Shown piece after piece: positions 50,388-59,512 of a DNA stretch of 64,000 nt (positions are counted from its first letter, which is position 1; the number at the start of each line of letters is the position of its first letter). Position numbers and translations under genes: made by a program. The stretch spans positions 266,792-330,791 of the forward strand of contig NZ_JANIPJ010000005.1 in the NCBI RefSeq assembly GCF_024623455.1. The letters are read 5' to 3'. The stretch is from Paenibacillus soyae. Its GTDB lineage: Bacteria > Bacillota > Bacilli > Paenibacillales > Paenibacillaceae. The notes beneath the pieces were generated by a model. The model saw only the letters and a program-made list of their open reading frames with translations. It was not told the DNA's origin and did not search any database.

Positions 50388-50786
50388 ATGTCCGCCAACT
50401 TACAAGTCAGCCATAACAGACGCAGAGGGAACAACGTAGCCGGAGCCATGAACGGCCGCCGCAAGCATCATCATCATCACCATCATAGAAGAGACGATTT
50501 CGCCGTAGAAGGGATTCAAGATGCGGGTCGCGTGCTCGGAGCGAGGTTCAACGATCTTCGGAAGCGCTGCAAAGCTCGCAGACTCGTAGCCGCGATTCGC
50601 CATTGCGACGCCAGAACCATCCATGATTTGTTCGGCCATCATTGCAGAGTGGTTTGTTTCTTCAAAAGACCAGGCTACGATTGCGTGAAGCTAAGCTGCA
50701 GCTTCGACAGAGGCGCTGCGGTTGTGACGTTCGACATTTGCGTGAGAAGCTTGAACAGGGGATGCGGCTGCGGCTGCGGTTTTTAA
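50388..50786 (+). CDS. His- and Cys-rich small protein
   Basis: ATG 50388 has a GAGAGGAGG site. The 132 residues include seven consecutive His (about 27-33). A middle part RVLGARFNDLRKRCKARR follows, with a Cys-rich second half that ends GCGCGCGF. There is no signal peptide. I recognise no family. The His run and paired Cys could bind metal. Cys-rich, cross-linkable proteins of this size are frequent in spore outer layers, so a spore role is possible. A strong terminator follows. Confidence 0.7.
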   Translation: MSANLQVSHNRRRGNNVAGAMNGRRKHHHHHHHRRDDFAVEGIQDAGRVLGARFNDLRKRCKARRLVAAIRHCDARTIHDLFGHHCRVVCFFKRPGYDCVKLSCSFDRGAAVVTFDICVRSLNRGCGCGCGF

Positions 50787-50813
50787 TCAATAGAAAATAG
50801 CCGCTCATCAAAA

Positions 50814-50852
50814 AAACAGTCCGCGCTGTTATCGACAGCGCGGACTGTTTTT
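50814..50852 (+). terminator. terminator after the His/Cys-rich gene
   Basis: AAAACAGTCCGCGCTGT pairs perfectly with its complement around a five-base loop, followed by a T run. Confidence 0.9.
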
Positions 50853-50922
50853 TCTCACCACAATCGAATTTATAAGTTTTCAAGTATTCGAAAACCGAAA
50901 TTCGATTTGGCGATAAATCCTA

Positions 50923-50957
50923 CCTCATGCTTACGAAGCGAGTTTGCTTAGCAAACT
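50923..50957. repeat. single copy of the AGTTTGC hairpin repeat family
   Basis: In inverted orientation it reads AGTTTGCTAAGCAAACT, then CGCTTCGTAAGCATGAGG. This matches the pattern of the copies in the xre leader (AGTTTTGC hairpin, CTTCG, AAGC). It lies between a terminator and the Nudix gene. Confidence 0.6.
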
Positions 50958-50999
50958 TTCAGGTCGCTCATCTCTGAAAGGCCGAGGGTAGAGTATTTC

Positions 51000-51671
51000 T
51001 CATACAAGCTGGAGCAGCTTCTTCATGACGTCTATGTAGTACCGGTTATCCCGCGGCACGAACAGGCTGGCTCGCACCACGCGCGTGCTCGGACGAAGCC
51101 CGATCGCCCCCGATGAATCCGGGGCTCCCGTCTCCATCGGCTCGTCCGTCAACTCGATGCCGTGAGCGAGCAGCTCTTCCTGCTTACCATCGAATAAGGC
51201 GAGAAGCTCCGCGATCTCCGCCTCGTACACGCCGGCCACTTCCTCCGGCTGCAAGCGTAAGGCTGTTAAAGGCACATCGCGGACGAGGGCGAACACGTCG
51301 CTGACCTCCCGGTCGATGAAGAGCTTACCGTTTACGGTGCCTTCGTCTTCCTCCCTTATCTGTCCGAGCGGAAGCAGCTCGTCGAAGTCCGCCGTCACGC
51401 CAATCTCTTCTTCCAGCTCGCGGATGGCGTCACGGAGCGTCTCTCCCGCGGTCAGATGCCCGGCGACCGTGATGTCGAAGCAACCGGGATTCGTGTCCTT
51501 GACGAGCTGGCGCAGCTGGAACCGCACCAGCTGGCGATCGCCATCGCGATGCGCCAGCCAGCAGTGGAACGAACGATGCCAGTAGCCCTTGGCGTGCGTC
51601 TCCGCCCGCGTCGCGGTGCCGAGATGGCGCAGCTCCTCGTCGTAGATGTCGAACAGCTCTTCGTCAGACAT
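51000..51671 (-). CDS. Nudix hydrolase (IPP isomerase-like)
   Basis: This 223-residue protein starts at ATG 51671 inside the end of mscL. The Nudix box [20 protein letters not shown] (about 71-90) fits GX5EX7REUXEEXGU. The N-terminus ([20 protein letters not shown]) and [14 protein letters not shown] resemble the IDI-type Nudix subgroup. It probably hydrolyses a nucleoside diphosphate derivative; the substrate is not visible. Overlap with mscL by 8 bases indicates co-expression. Confidence 0.88.
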   Translation of the reverse strand: MSDEELFDIYDEELRHLGTATRAETHAKGYWHRSFHCWLAHRDGDRQLVRFQLRQLVKDTNPGCFDITVAGHLTAGETLRDAIRELEEEIGVTADFDELLPLGQIREEDEGTVNGKLFIDREVSDVFALVRDVPLTALRLQPEEVAGVYEAEIAELLALFDGKQEELLAHGIELTDEPMETGAPDSSGAIGLRPSTRVVRASLFVPRDNRYYIDVMKKLLQLV

Positions 51672-52125
51672 CGGCCGCGGCCTCTAGCTGAGAGGTGCAA
51701 TGCTTGCAGCGGGTTGCTTTGATCGGAATTTGGGACAAGCAGTACGGGCACTCTTTTTCCGTCGGCTCGGCAGGCGTCTCATCCTTGTCTTCTTTCTTGC
51801 GGCGCAAAGAGTTAAGCACCTTAACGAGCATGAAAATACAGAACGCGACGATCATGAAATCCAATACGACGTTAATGAATTGGCCGTATTTGATCGCGGC
51901 TGCGGTTTCTTTGTCAGCATCTGATAATGTGCTTATATCCACCAAGTAAAACTTCAAATCTTTAAAGTTCACCTCGCCAAGCAAAGCCCCAATCGGCGGC
52001 ATAATCACGTCGTTGACAAGCGAAGTGACGATCTTTCCGAATGCGCCGCCGATAATGACGCCGACGGCCAGATCGACAACGTTTCCTTTCACGGCAAACT
52101 CTTTGAACTCTTGCAGCATTTTCAT
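51664..52125 (-). CDS. mscL: large-conductance mechanosensitive channel MscL with C-terminal zinc ribbon
   Basis: The start is ATG 52125 with GGAGG 9 bases upstream, giving 153 residues. The N-terminus [20 protein letters not shown], then [12 protein letters not shown], is the MscL first helix. The second helix is [16 protein letters not shown] near 85-100, followed by RRKKEDKDE. An added tail ([18 protein letters not shown], about 127-144) forms a four-Cys zinc ribbon that classical MscL lacks. MscL releases solutes under hypo-osmotic shock. The tail would sit in the cytoplasm and might sense metal or redox state. Confidence 0.93.
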   Translation of the reverse strand: MKMLQEFKEFAVKGNVVDLAVGVIIGGAFGKIVTSLVNDVIMPPIGALLGEVNFKDLKFYLVDISTLSDADKETAAAIKYGQFINVVLDFMIVAFCIFMLVKVLNSLRRKKEDKDETPAEPTEKECPYCLSQIPIKATRCKHCTSQLEAAADV

Positions 52126-52343
52126 CGTATGAGGCCTCCGTTTTTCAATCCTTACCCTATGATCTCTATTATGAACCCAATCTAGCACGGATATACGAGA
52201 ATCGCAAGTCTCAAGGACTTTGGAACTACTTCATGTTTTTACAAAAAACAACAGAATCCAGCTCGAATAAAAAAGGATTTTTTGGTAAATTGTCGAACTC
52301 CCTTATACGTTGGACTATTAAGTGGGGGAGGGGTCAGAAGAAA

Positions 52344-54137
52344 ATGGATCATAGCGTATACGGCAACCCCTACTATCTGCTGCTATCCCTAGCGGTTATG
52401 TGCTTTGCTTCCTATACGGCGCTGAGCATGGTCGAGCCTCTGAGTGCTAAAGTACCACGCCATGCCAAACTTTCTATGCTGAGTGCCGCTTCGGTGTTCA
52501 GTCTGGGACTTTGGACGATGCATGTCGTCTCGCTGCTCGCGTCGGATCGTATATTAACCTTGGATTGGACGACGGTCGCCGCGTTTGTCGCCGGCGTTCT
52601 GATGACGTTCGGGGCACTATGCGTCTTTCATCTAGCTCCTCGAAAAACCTTAATCAACGAAGGAATCACCGCCGTTTTATACGCTAGCGCTTCTCTATCC
52701 ATGCACCATATAACCATTCTGTCTGGCCAAATCCAATATTATGACGTCCAGACGCAAGGGGCCATTCTTTCATTTGCAGTAAGCATCGCGGGAGCTTTTG
52801 CCGTCATTGTCCTGCTTCGCAAAAAACTCGCTTATTCTAAAATTCTCGGCAGCATTATATTTGGCGTATCCAATTTAGTCATGCACCAGATTAGCATTCA
52901 CTCGATTACGATTCAGTATCGCGAATTAATGACAACGGAGCGTTTCAACGAATATTTGCTGCTGCTGGCTTTCGTGCTGGGACTAGCGACGCTATTGATT
53001 ATTAGCTTTAGCCTGACGTCCTGGTTTAGCGCCAAGAAGCTGGCGGACATGGACGGCAGATACAAGCTGCTTGTCGAGAACTCGATGGATACGATTGCCC
53101 TGATCAAGGATGGCAAATGGGAATACGTGAACCCGTCGGGCATCCGCATGTTCGAGGCGGCCGGAGAAAGCGACCTGCTGGGACGCTGCGTGTTCGAGCG
53201 GTTGGAGGAGAAGCATCGCGGGACGTTCAGCCGCTTGTGTCAGGCTGACATGCCGGAAATCGAGGCGGTAAAGCCCGTGGAGCTGGAATGGACGACATTG
53301 GGCGGGAAGCGCATTTTTACGGAAACGGTGAGGACGCTCACCGCGTTAAGCGGCTCGCCGATCGAGCAGGTCATTATCCGGGATATCTCCGAGCGCAAGA
53401 AAAACGAAGAGCTGCTGATCCAAGCCGAGAAGCTGTCCATAGCGGGAGAACTGGCCGCGGGCATCGCTCACGAAATCCGGAATCCGCTGACGTCGCTCAA
53501 AGGCTTTATGCAGTTAATAGCGACCGGGCGCGTCCAAAATAACCGCTACTTCGGCATCATGAACGCCGAGCTTGCCCGGATCGAAACGATTGTCAGCGAG
53601 CTGCTCATGCTCTCCAAGCCGCAAGCTTACGACTATGCGTACATCGATCTCCGCAAGCTGATGAAGGAATCCGTAGCAGGCTTAGTCATGCTCGCCAAGC
53701 AGCATCACGTTCGCATCGACTATGCGCAGGATGGGGGGCAGCTTTCGTTGTGGGTGCTGGGAGTCGACATCCAGCTCCGTCAGGTGCTCTCTAATCTCAT
53801 AAAAAACGCCATTGAATCGATGCATAGCGGAGGAATCGTTCGCATTCGGCTGCTCTTGGAGAACGACGGCATGATCGTCATCCGCATACAGGACGAAGGG
53901 ATCGGCATTCCGCAGGAGCAGCTCGCGAGGATCGGCCAGCCGTTCTATACGACCAAGGAGAAGGGGACGGGGCTTGGCCTCATGGTGACTTACAAGATCA
54001 TCGAGAATCACGATGGACAGATTACGGCGGAGAGCGAGCCGGGCATTGGCACGACATTCAGCATCAGGCTGCCTAATCGGAAGCCGACGGGGGAGCAGGG
54101 CATCTCGCATAGCCTTAACCGGAAGCTGCTCGGATAA
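52344..54137 (+). CDS. sensor histidine kinase with MHYT-like sensor and PAS domain (sporulation-kinase type)
   Basis: The start is ATG 52344 (MDHSVYGNPY) behind GGGGAGGGG; upstream codons lack a ribosome site. The 597 residues begin with about seven helices carrying MH-containing motifs (LWTMHVVSLL, LSMHHITILS, LVMHQISIHS), an eroded MHYT sensor. A PAS domain lies at about 235-350. HisKA holds the phospho-His in IAHEIRNPLTSLKGF (about 377), then an ATPase domain (NLIKNAIES, DEGIGI, GTGLGL). The kinase core resembles KinA/KinE-type sporulation kinases. No response regulator is adjacent, as is usual for such kinases. Confidence 0.88.
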   Translation: MDHSVYGNPYYLLLSLAVMCFASYTALSMVEPLSAKVPRHAKLSMLSAASVFSLGLWTMHVVSLLASDRILTLDWTTVAAFVAGVLMTFGALCVFHLAPRKTLINEGITAVLYASASLSMHHITILSGQIQYYDVQTQGAILSFAVSIAGAFAVIVLLRKKLAYSKILGSIIFGVSNLVMHQISIHSITIQYRELMTTERFNEYLLLLAFVLGLATLLIISFSLTSWFSAKKLADMDGRYKLLVENSMDTIALIKDGKWEYVNPSGIRMFEAAGESDLLGRCVFERLEEKHRGTFSRLCQADMPEIEAVKPVELEWTTLGGKRIFTETVRTLTALSGSPIEQVIIRDISERKKNEELLIQAEKLSIAGELAAGIAHEIRNPLTSLKGFMQLIATGRVQNNRYFGIMNAELARIETIVSELLMLSKPQAYDYAYIDLRKLMKESVAGLVMLAKQHHVRIDYAQDGGQLSLWVLGVDIQLRQVLSNLIKNAIESMHSGGIVRIRLLLENDGMIVIRIQDEGIGIPQEQLARIGQPFYTTKEKGTGLGLMVTYKIIENHDGQITAESEPGIGTTFSIRLPNRKPTGEQGISHSLNRKLLG

Positions 54138-54227
54138 CTCATTCAGTTGCGAAGTCCGATTCATTATGTTATATCTCTATTATACAAACATACGTTCTTG
54201 ATAATGGGCGTCATGGAGGAAATAGAG

Positions 54228-55376
54228 ATGGCAGAACCGCTTAAGCTGATGTACGACGGAACGTTTCTGGAGCAGTTCGGCGCGCGGGTGCAAGGAGCTT
54301 GGCCGCCGTTCGATCCGGCAGCGTTCGTGGAGAGAGCGCGCAGGGACGATTGGGAGCAGCTTGAGCTGAAGCCGCGCATCCGCAGAATTACGGAGGCGCT
54401 TGGCGCGTCCTTGCCGACAAATTACCGGGAAGCGCTCGATATCTTGTACCGGATCGATGAAGAGTGTATAGGTTTTCCGTACTTGTTTTTCCCGGATTTC
54501 GTGGAAGTCTACGGGAGAGGGGAGCAGGATTGGGAGCGCTCCATGGAGGCGCTGGCCCGATTCACGCAGCGCTCCTCGGCGGAATTCGCCGTCAGGCCGT
54601 TCATTCTGGAACGTCCCGAGCGGATGATTCCGCAGCTTCTCGAATGGGCGGAGCATCCTAACGAGCATGTGCGGAGACTCGCGAGCGAAGGCTCCCGGCC
54701 GCGCCTTCCGTGGGGACAGGCTTTGCCGATATTCAAACGCGACCCGTCGCCGATGCTTCCGCTGCTCGAGAAGCTGAAGGCGGATCCGTCGCTTTACGTT
54801 CGCAAGAGCGTGGCGAACCATCTGAACGACATCGCCAAGGATCATCCCGATCTTGTGGTCGAGCTGGCGGAGAAGTGGAAGGGAACGAGTCCGCTGACGG
54901 ATTGGATTGTCCGGCATGCGTGCCGAACGTTGATCAAGAGGGCGGATCCCCGCGTGATGGCATTGTTCGGATATTCGGAGGCGCTGCCCGATGACAAGCA
55001 AGGCCAAGCTTTGGTCGATAGCGCGGATTTGCTGCTGTCCGCCCATGAATTGCCGATGGGCGGCGAAGCCGAGCTCCAGTATCGTATTCAGTTGGCTGGA
55101 GAGCCAGGTTTAATCGGAGATAAGAAGCTGAAGCTCCGTATTGAATACGGCATCGATTTCGTGAAGGCCGGGGGCAAAACGTCGTTAAAACGATTTCTCC
55201 TGTCGGACCGCGAATTCGCGATCAGAGAGCTCGTGAAGGGGACCCGGATTCACCGTTTTGCGGACTTGACGACAAGGAAGCATTACGAGGGACGACATGC
55301 CGTTACGATATGGGTTAACGGCGTAGAGGTTGCGAGAACAGAGTTGACACTCGTCCGCGCGGGCACGGAAAGCTAG
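54228..55376 (+). CDS. DNA alkylation repair HEAT-repeat protein (AlkC/AlkD type)
   Basis: The start is ATG 54228 (MAEPLKLMYD) with GGAGG upstream, giving 382 residues. Helical HEAT-like repeats fill residues about 1-275, including EHPNEHVRRLASEGSRPRLP near 150, the AlkC/AlkD-like core. The last 100 residues form a beta domain (LQYRIQLAG, then VTIWVNGVEVARTEL) of the Ig-like type found in some AlkC homologues. Such glycosylases remove cationic alkyl purines from DNA. The catalytic residue could not be assigned from sequence alone. Confidence 0.82.
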   Translation: MAEPLKLMYDGTFLEQFGARVQGAWPPFDPAAFVERARRDDWEQLELKPRIRRITEALGASLPTNYREALDILYRIDEECIGFPYLFFPDFVEVYGRGEQDWERSMEALARFTQRSSAEFAVRPFILERPERMIPQLLEWAEHPNEHVRRLASEGSRPRLPWGQALPIFKRDPSPMLPLLEKLKADPSLYVRKSVANHLNDIAKDHPDLVVELAEKWKGTSPLTDWIVRHACRTLIKRADPRVMALFGYSEALPDDKQGQALVDSADLLLSAHELPMGGEAELQYRIQLAGEPGLIGDKKLKLRIEYGIDFVKAGGKTSLKRFLLSDREFAIRELVKGTRIHRFADLTTRKHYEGRHAVTIWVNGVEVARTELTLVRAGTES

Positions 55377-55396
55377 CTATTTGTTTGTTAAATGGA

Positions 55397-55447
55397 AGAA
55401 GGGGCGTCCTTCAGTCATCGAACGATGACTGAAGGCCAGCCCCTTCT
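55397..55447. terminator. bidirectional terminator
   Basis: AGAAGGGGC and CCTTCAGTCATCG pair with CGATGACTGAAGG and GCCCCTTCT, with a small internal loop, between convergent genes. Confidence 0.85.
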
Positions 55448-55453
55448 TGCTTG

Positions 55454-55732
55454 TTACTCTTTATTGCTGCCTTTATGACGCCGCGGATGCTGCATATGAG
55501 CTTCCGGATCGTCGTCATCGTCATGCGGCGTAAGGCGAGGGTCCGTGTGTCCCTCGTGGTGATTATCGAATTCAAGCTCGACTTGCTTCCACTCGGTATT
55601 CCCGAGAATAGGGTCCGCCGGGAATACGTCTCCGCGCTCCAGCCGTTCGTCGCGGCCCCACTCGTTGCGGTAGACGCCATCCGCTTCGACGCGCTCGCCT
55701 GAGATAGGTTCCATTCGTTTATCTTCGCTCAT
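55454..55732 (-). CDS. small acidic hypothetical protein
   Basis: ATG 55732 lies behind GAGGAGG. The 92 residues are hydrophilic: GERVEADGVYRNEWGRDERL, then VFPADPILGNTEWKQVELEF, ending in an Asp run and a basic His/Arg tail. There are no Cys and no membrane segment. Proteins of this look are frequent in Paenibacillaceae, but I cannot name a function. Confidence 0.7.
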   Translation of the reverse strand: MSEDKRMEPISGERVEADGVYRNEWGRDERLERGDVFPADPILGNTEWKQVELEFDNHHEGHTDPRLTPHDDDDDPEAHMQHPRRHKGSNKE

Positions 55733-55777
55733 GATGCCAATTTCCTCCTCACACTGTCTTCGGAAAAGCGGTTGCCG

Positions 55778-55921
55778 TCACAAGCCGTGCTTCGGTACCG
55801 CTGCGCGATCGGCCTCCGATTGCAGCGCGCTGGCTTTCTCTTTGCTCGCGAGATGCTGATCGGCCAGCGATTGAGCCTTGCTTGCCGCCCTCTGGCGATC
55901 GGATGCATGTTTGCCGGACAT
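55778..55921 (-). CDS. 47-aa small hydrophilic protein
   Basis: ATG 55921 has an AAGGAG site 9 bases upstream and an open frame of 47 codons to TGA at 55778. The sequence is helical and Ala/Ser/Lys-rich (MSGKHASDRQRAASKAQSLA, then a similar second half). It is probably a soluble helical peptide. It lies in the same orientation as its neighbours on both sides. I recognise no family, but the ribosome site and coding-like composition support it. Confidence 0.55.
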   Translation of the reverse strand: MSGKHASDRQRAASKAQSLADQHLASKEKASALQSEADRAAVPKHGL

Positions 55922-56020
55922 GGGCTATCGCTCCTTTTTTTGCGGGAATAATGATGATCTTGCGCTTGGAAGATCGGCATTAGTGTGCCACGCGAGGAAG
56001 GAAGTTATGAGTGCGTTGCG

Positions 56021-56386
56021 TTACAGTAAACGAAGCTCGCAGGAAGGACAATTCGCGTCTTGCTCCGTGACCTCGGCGCCGCAGCCGGGACAAGGCTCGC
56101 GGAAGGCGGCCGGAGGCTTGCTCGCCGATGAGGCGTCGTTATGTGACGAGGCTGGAGTCGATTCATTCGGCGAGCCGCCGGCGCGAAGATGGGCCGGCGT
56201 GCCGAAGATCGTCTCCACGATATCCCGCAGCATGCGGGACTCTTCGTTATCGCTGGAGGCCGCTCGGATGAAGAGGAACATGACGCCAATAAGCGCGGCG
56301 GCCAGCAGCAGGACAAGCGTCGTCGCCCCGATATCGACCCAGGCGTTAAGTGGTACGGCTGCGGCAATCAGGGAATGATGGGGCAT
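56021..56386 (-). CDS. single-helix membrane protein with C-terminal zinc ribbon
   Basis: ATG 56386 follows GAGGTG at a normal distance. The 121 residues have one membrane helix (TTLVLLLAAALIGVMFLFI, about 22-40). A Ser/Pro-rich linker follows, then a four-Cys zinc ribbon (CPGCGAEVTEQDANCPSC, about 99-116). It lies 11 bases after the VTT-domain gene and so belongs to the same operon as the glycosyltransferase. Function unknown. Confidence 0.75.
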   Translation of the reverse strand: MPHHSLIAAAVPLNAWVDIGATTLVLLLAAALIGVMFLFIRAASSDNEESRMLRDIVETIFGTPAHLRAGGSPNESTPASSHNDASSASKPPAAFREPCPGCGAEVTEQDANCPSCELRLL

Positions 56387-56397
56387 CCGTCAACACC

Positions 56398-57006
56398 TCA
56401 CCCGTTAATCTGGTAACGGCTCTCGAGCTTCTTGCCTCCGAACCACATGACGAGCACCGCCGTAATGGAGACGAAGATGCGCCAAGGCTCGTCGACCAGA
56501 TTGCCGATATCGAAGCTGATCAGGGCGATCACGAAGATCATGACCGCCTTGCCGAGGACGGTCGCGAGGAGGAACGTGTGGAAAGGCACTTTGCTTAACC
56601 CCGAGACGACCGTAATGACGACGGATGGCGTGAACGGGAAGCAGGCGAGCAGGAACAAGGGCGTGAACCCTTTGCGCTCGATCCAATTGAAGAATCGCTC
56701 CGACTTCGGGAACCTTCTCATTAGACGCGTCTTGAAGTTACGGCCGAGCGATCGGCAGATGAGAAAGACGCAGATGGCGCCGGCCGTAACTCCGATCCAT
56801 GAGAACAGAAAGCCGAAGCCCAGTCCGTAAATGTTGGCGTTCGCCGCAATAATGAGGATCAGCGGCAGGAACGGCAGGAACGATTCCACAAAAGGAAGAA
56901 GGAGACCGGGCAGCGGTCCGAATTGCGAGTAGCTCTCGAGCGTCCGCTGAATGCTGTCTACATCCATTTCTTTCAAATTCGTAATCCAGTCTTGCAGTTG
57001 ACTCAT
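56398..57006 (-). CDS. VTT-domain (TVP38/TMEM64, DedA-superfamily) membrane protein
   Basis: This 202-residue protein has ATG at 57006, 3 bases after the MFS gene stop. About five to six helices are present. The family core is visible as GFLFSWIGVTAGAICVFLIC, then ACFPFTPSVVITVVSGLSKV. VTT proteins of the DedA superfamily move or scramble membrane lipids such as undecaprenyl phosphate or phospholipids. Co-transcription with a glycolipid-type glycosyltransferase and an MFS carrier supports a lipid-related role. Confidence 0.87.
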   Translation of the reverse strand: MSQLQDWITNLKEMDVDSIQRTLESYSQFGPLPGLLLPFVESFLPFLPLILIIAANANIYGLGFGFLFSWIGVTAGAICVFLICRSLGRNFKTRLMRRFPKSERFFNWIERKGFTPLFLLACFPFTPSVVITVVSGLSKVPFHTFLLATVLGKAVMIFVIALISFDIGNLVDEPWRIFVSITAVLVMWFGGKKLESRYQING

Positions 57007-57009
57007 GAA

Positions 57010-58179
57010 TTAGTGTACCCCGCTCTGCTTAAGTGTCGAATAATACAAGCCGATTAAGCCGAATAGAATGGCGCTCGTCCAGAATACCGACGTTTCGCCG
57101 CCCCATAGCGCGATGACGCCCCCGATAACGGGGCCGATCATAACGCCGATTCCTTCGAAGGTGGACAGGAGCCCCCATCCGATGCCTTCTTGCTTAGGTG
57201 GTACGTATGTAGCCAGCATGGCGTTCCAGGTTGGCAGAATCGCGGCATAAGACAAACCAAGTGCTGCCGCAATAACTAAACAATACCAAAAGGAAAGCCC
57301 CCACGCCAGTAGATACAGACCTGCGGCGAAAGAAACAAATCCGAGCACAAGGAACAAACGGCTGCCTCCGAATCGATCCGATAGCTTGCCCATCGGAATC
57401 ATGCCTCCGACGGCGAATACTCCTCCCGCGGTTAGCAGAATGGAGTACTGCGCGCCCGACATGCCGAGCTCTTCGCTGGCGAAGGTGGGCAATATCGGGA
57501 TCAGCATGCTGGCCCCCGTCGTTTGCAGGATCATGCCCGGCAGCAGCTTCCTCATGGCGCCGATTCTATCCTTCAGGGCAGACAGCTGCTCCCTGAACGG
57601 AATTCGCTGAATGGAGGCCATTTGGCCTTTGCGCATGAAGAAGGAAAGCACGACGGCGAGCACAGAGAGAAGGATGAGCAGCAGATAGGTAAGGTCCGAG
57701 CTGTAATCGAGCAAAATATTGCATAGGATCGGGCCGCTTCCGAGACCGAACAGCCAGATCGTGTACAGATAACCCATCTGGGTCGCGCGATGCTCCTCCG
57801 AAACTTTGGTCAGGCAGACGATCCAGATCGGAGACATGCCGATTCCATAGATGGCGGCCGCGCCGATGAACATCCAAGGAAGGTCGGCGAACTGCAGGGC
57901 ATAGACGCCGGCGAGAGCGATGATCAGGCTGCTCTGCACGATGAGCCGGGGAGAGAAGCGGTCGAGCAAATAACCGATCGCGATCTTCAGCAAGGTATCG
58001 GTAATGTAATGCGCGGAGATCGCGACGCCGATTACATCCGGAGATAGGCCCAGCGTCTTGGCACCGTAAATCGGCAGCAAGCTGGCTAGAACGGCGCCTC
58101 GCACAAACTCGACGATGAACAGAATGAACGATAGGAGCCTCATATCGGCTCCCATCCAATGTTTCTGACGTATGCTCAC
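57010..58179 (-). CDS. MFS transporter, candidate LtaA-like glycolipid flippase
   Basis: This 389-residue protein starts with GTG at 58179 behind AAGGAG. Twelve helices are predicted, with GYLLDRFSPRLI after helix 2 and GKLSDRFGGSRLF between the two halves. The gene lies 32 bases after a UgtP-type diglucosyl-lipid synthase gene. In Staphylococcus the same order is ypfP-ltaA, where LtaA flips the diglucosyl-diacylglycerol anchor of lipoteichoic acid. By position this is a candidate for the same task. From sequence alone a drug-efflux role cannot be excluded. Confidence 0.82.
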   Translation of the reverse strand: MSIRQKHWMGADMRLLSFILFIVEFVRGAVLASLLPIYGAKTLGLSPDVIGVAISAHYITDTLLKIAIGYLLDRFSPRLIVQSSLIIALAGVYALQFADLPWMFIGAAAIYGIGMSPIWIVCLTKVSEEHRATQMGYLYTIWLFGLGSGPILCNILLDYSSDLTYLLLILLSVLAVVLSFFMRKGQMASIQRIPFREQLSALKDRIGAMRKLLPGMILQTTGASMLIPILPTFASEELGMSGAQYSILLTAGGVFAVGGMIPMGKLSDRFGGSRLFLVLGFVSFAAGLYLLAWGLSFWYCLVIAAALGLSYAAILPTWNAMLATYVPPKQEGIGWGLLSTFEGIGVMIGPVIGGVIALWGGETSVFWTSAILFGLIGLYYSTLKQSGVH

Positions 58180-58211
58180 GTATGAAACTCCTTTGTCGAA
58201 ACGGACTGGAC

Positions 58212-59393
58212 TTAAAAGAGTGATGCATGATTTATTATACGCAAGTTGGATACAATATCCAAAATAATGGTTTGAGCTGCCGTGGCCGATGACGGATTCG
58301 CGCTCGGCTGGAGCCTGCGGATGTGCAGTCGGCTGTTCATCAAGCGCAAAGGGTCGTGAACGAGCTCGAGCATGCGGTCGACGAGCGTATCAAGCTGACT
58401 GGCCACGAAAGCGGCGCCTTTGGACTGCAGATATAACGCGTTCCGCTTCTCTTGGCCAGGGACGGGACGGTAGATGAAGGCAGGCAGCTCTGCCGAGATC
58501 GCCTCGGCGAGCGTAATGCCTCCGGGCTTCGTAACAAGACTGTCGGAGAGAGCCATTAGCTCATGGATTTCGTTCACATAGCCGAACGTGCGAATCCGAG
58601 AGGAGTGCTCGCCCGAGATCGAATCGTCGACGGCTGTCTTCAGCTCATCGTTGTGACCGCATACCAAAGTGATTTGGGCGACGGACGACCTGCTAAGTAT
58701 GTTCTCGCACATCTCCTGGATATGAGGCATTACACCTTGAGCGCCCGCCATGATCAGGATCGTCGGCTTACTGGAGTCGAGCCCGTATTTGACATACAGC
58801 TCCGGCGAAGGCTTTGCCTCCTTAAAGCCTTTTTTGAGCGGGATGCCGCTGACCTTGATCTTGTTGTGGGAAATGCCAAGCTGCTTCAATTCGGCCCGCA
58901 AATCCTGCGTTGGGACATAATAACGGTCGATGCCGGGGTGTACCCATCGGCAGTGCAGGTCGAAATCCGTCATCACGACATAGGAAGGGATACGATGGCC
59001 TTGCCTCTGCAGCTCTTGCGGCGCGAATAGCGGGAAGGTGTACACGACGGCATCGGGCTTCTCCTTCGCGAGGAGCTGCCGAACCTTCTGTCTGCCGAAG
59101 GAATGGAGCCAGCTTCCGAACAGCGAGTTATGCTTCATCGGCTTGGTGATGTCGTACATCCACCCGTACAGATAAGGGAGATGCGTGTAGCTCTTCTGAT
59201 AAAATCGTCTCGTCATCTCGTTGATCCAGGGATGGGATTCGGCCATCAGATCGTACGTGACGATGTGCTGTTTGTCATGACCGAAGTCCGAATAGGCTTC
59301 TTGCAGCGCTTTGGCGGCTTGAATGTGCCCCTCGCCGTAAGAAGCGTACACGATCAGCAGCTTAGGCGAGCGGTAATGGGGTTGTTGAAGCAT
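58212..59393 (-). CDS. diacylglycerol glucosyltransferase family protein (UgtP/MGDG synthase type)
   Basis: ATG 59393 lies behind AGGAGGTG. The 393 residues form a GT-B fold. The N-terminal domain has ASYGEGHIQAAKALQEA (lipid-binding loop), then DLMAESHPWINEM. The C-terminal domain has GAQGVMPHIQEM, then SLVTKPGGITLAEAI, the conserved nucleotide-sugar site of GT28 enzymes. It probably transfers glucose or another hexose from UDP-sugar to diacylglycerol at the inner membrane face. It heads the operon of MFS, VTT and zinc-ribbon genes. Confidence 0.87.
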   Translation of the reverse strand: MLQQPHYRSPKLLIVYASYGEGHIQAAKALQEAYSDFGHDKQHIVTYDLMAESHPWINEMTRRFYQKSYTHLPYLYGWMYDITKPMKHNSLFGSWLHSFGRQKVRQLLAKEKPDAVVYTFPLFAPQELQRQGHRIPSYVVMTDFDLHCRWVHPGIDRYYVPTQDLRAELKQLGISHNKIKVSGIPLKKGFKEAKPSPELYVKYGLDSSKPTILIMAGAQGVMPHIQEMCENILSRSSVAQITLVCGHNDELKTAVDDSISGEHSSRIRTFGYVNEIHELMALSDSLVTKPGGITLAEAISAELPAFIYRPVPGQEKRNALYLQSKGAAFVASQLDTLVDRMLELVHDPLRLMNSRLHIRRLQPSANPSSATAAQTIILDIVSNLRIINHASLF

Positions 59394-59512
59394 GCCACAC
59401 CTCCTGGCCCTAGTTTAATTATGTTTTGTAAAACGGATGTGATTTTGATTTGAATCCTTTATATTATTTTTGTGGAGGAATTGTAATATTCCGATGAAGG
59501 AGAGATGAGGAA

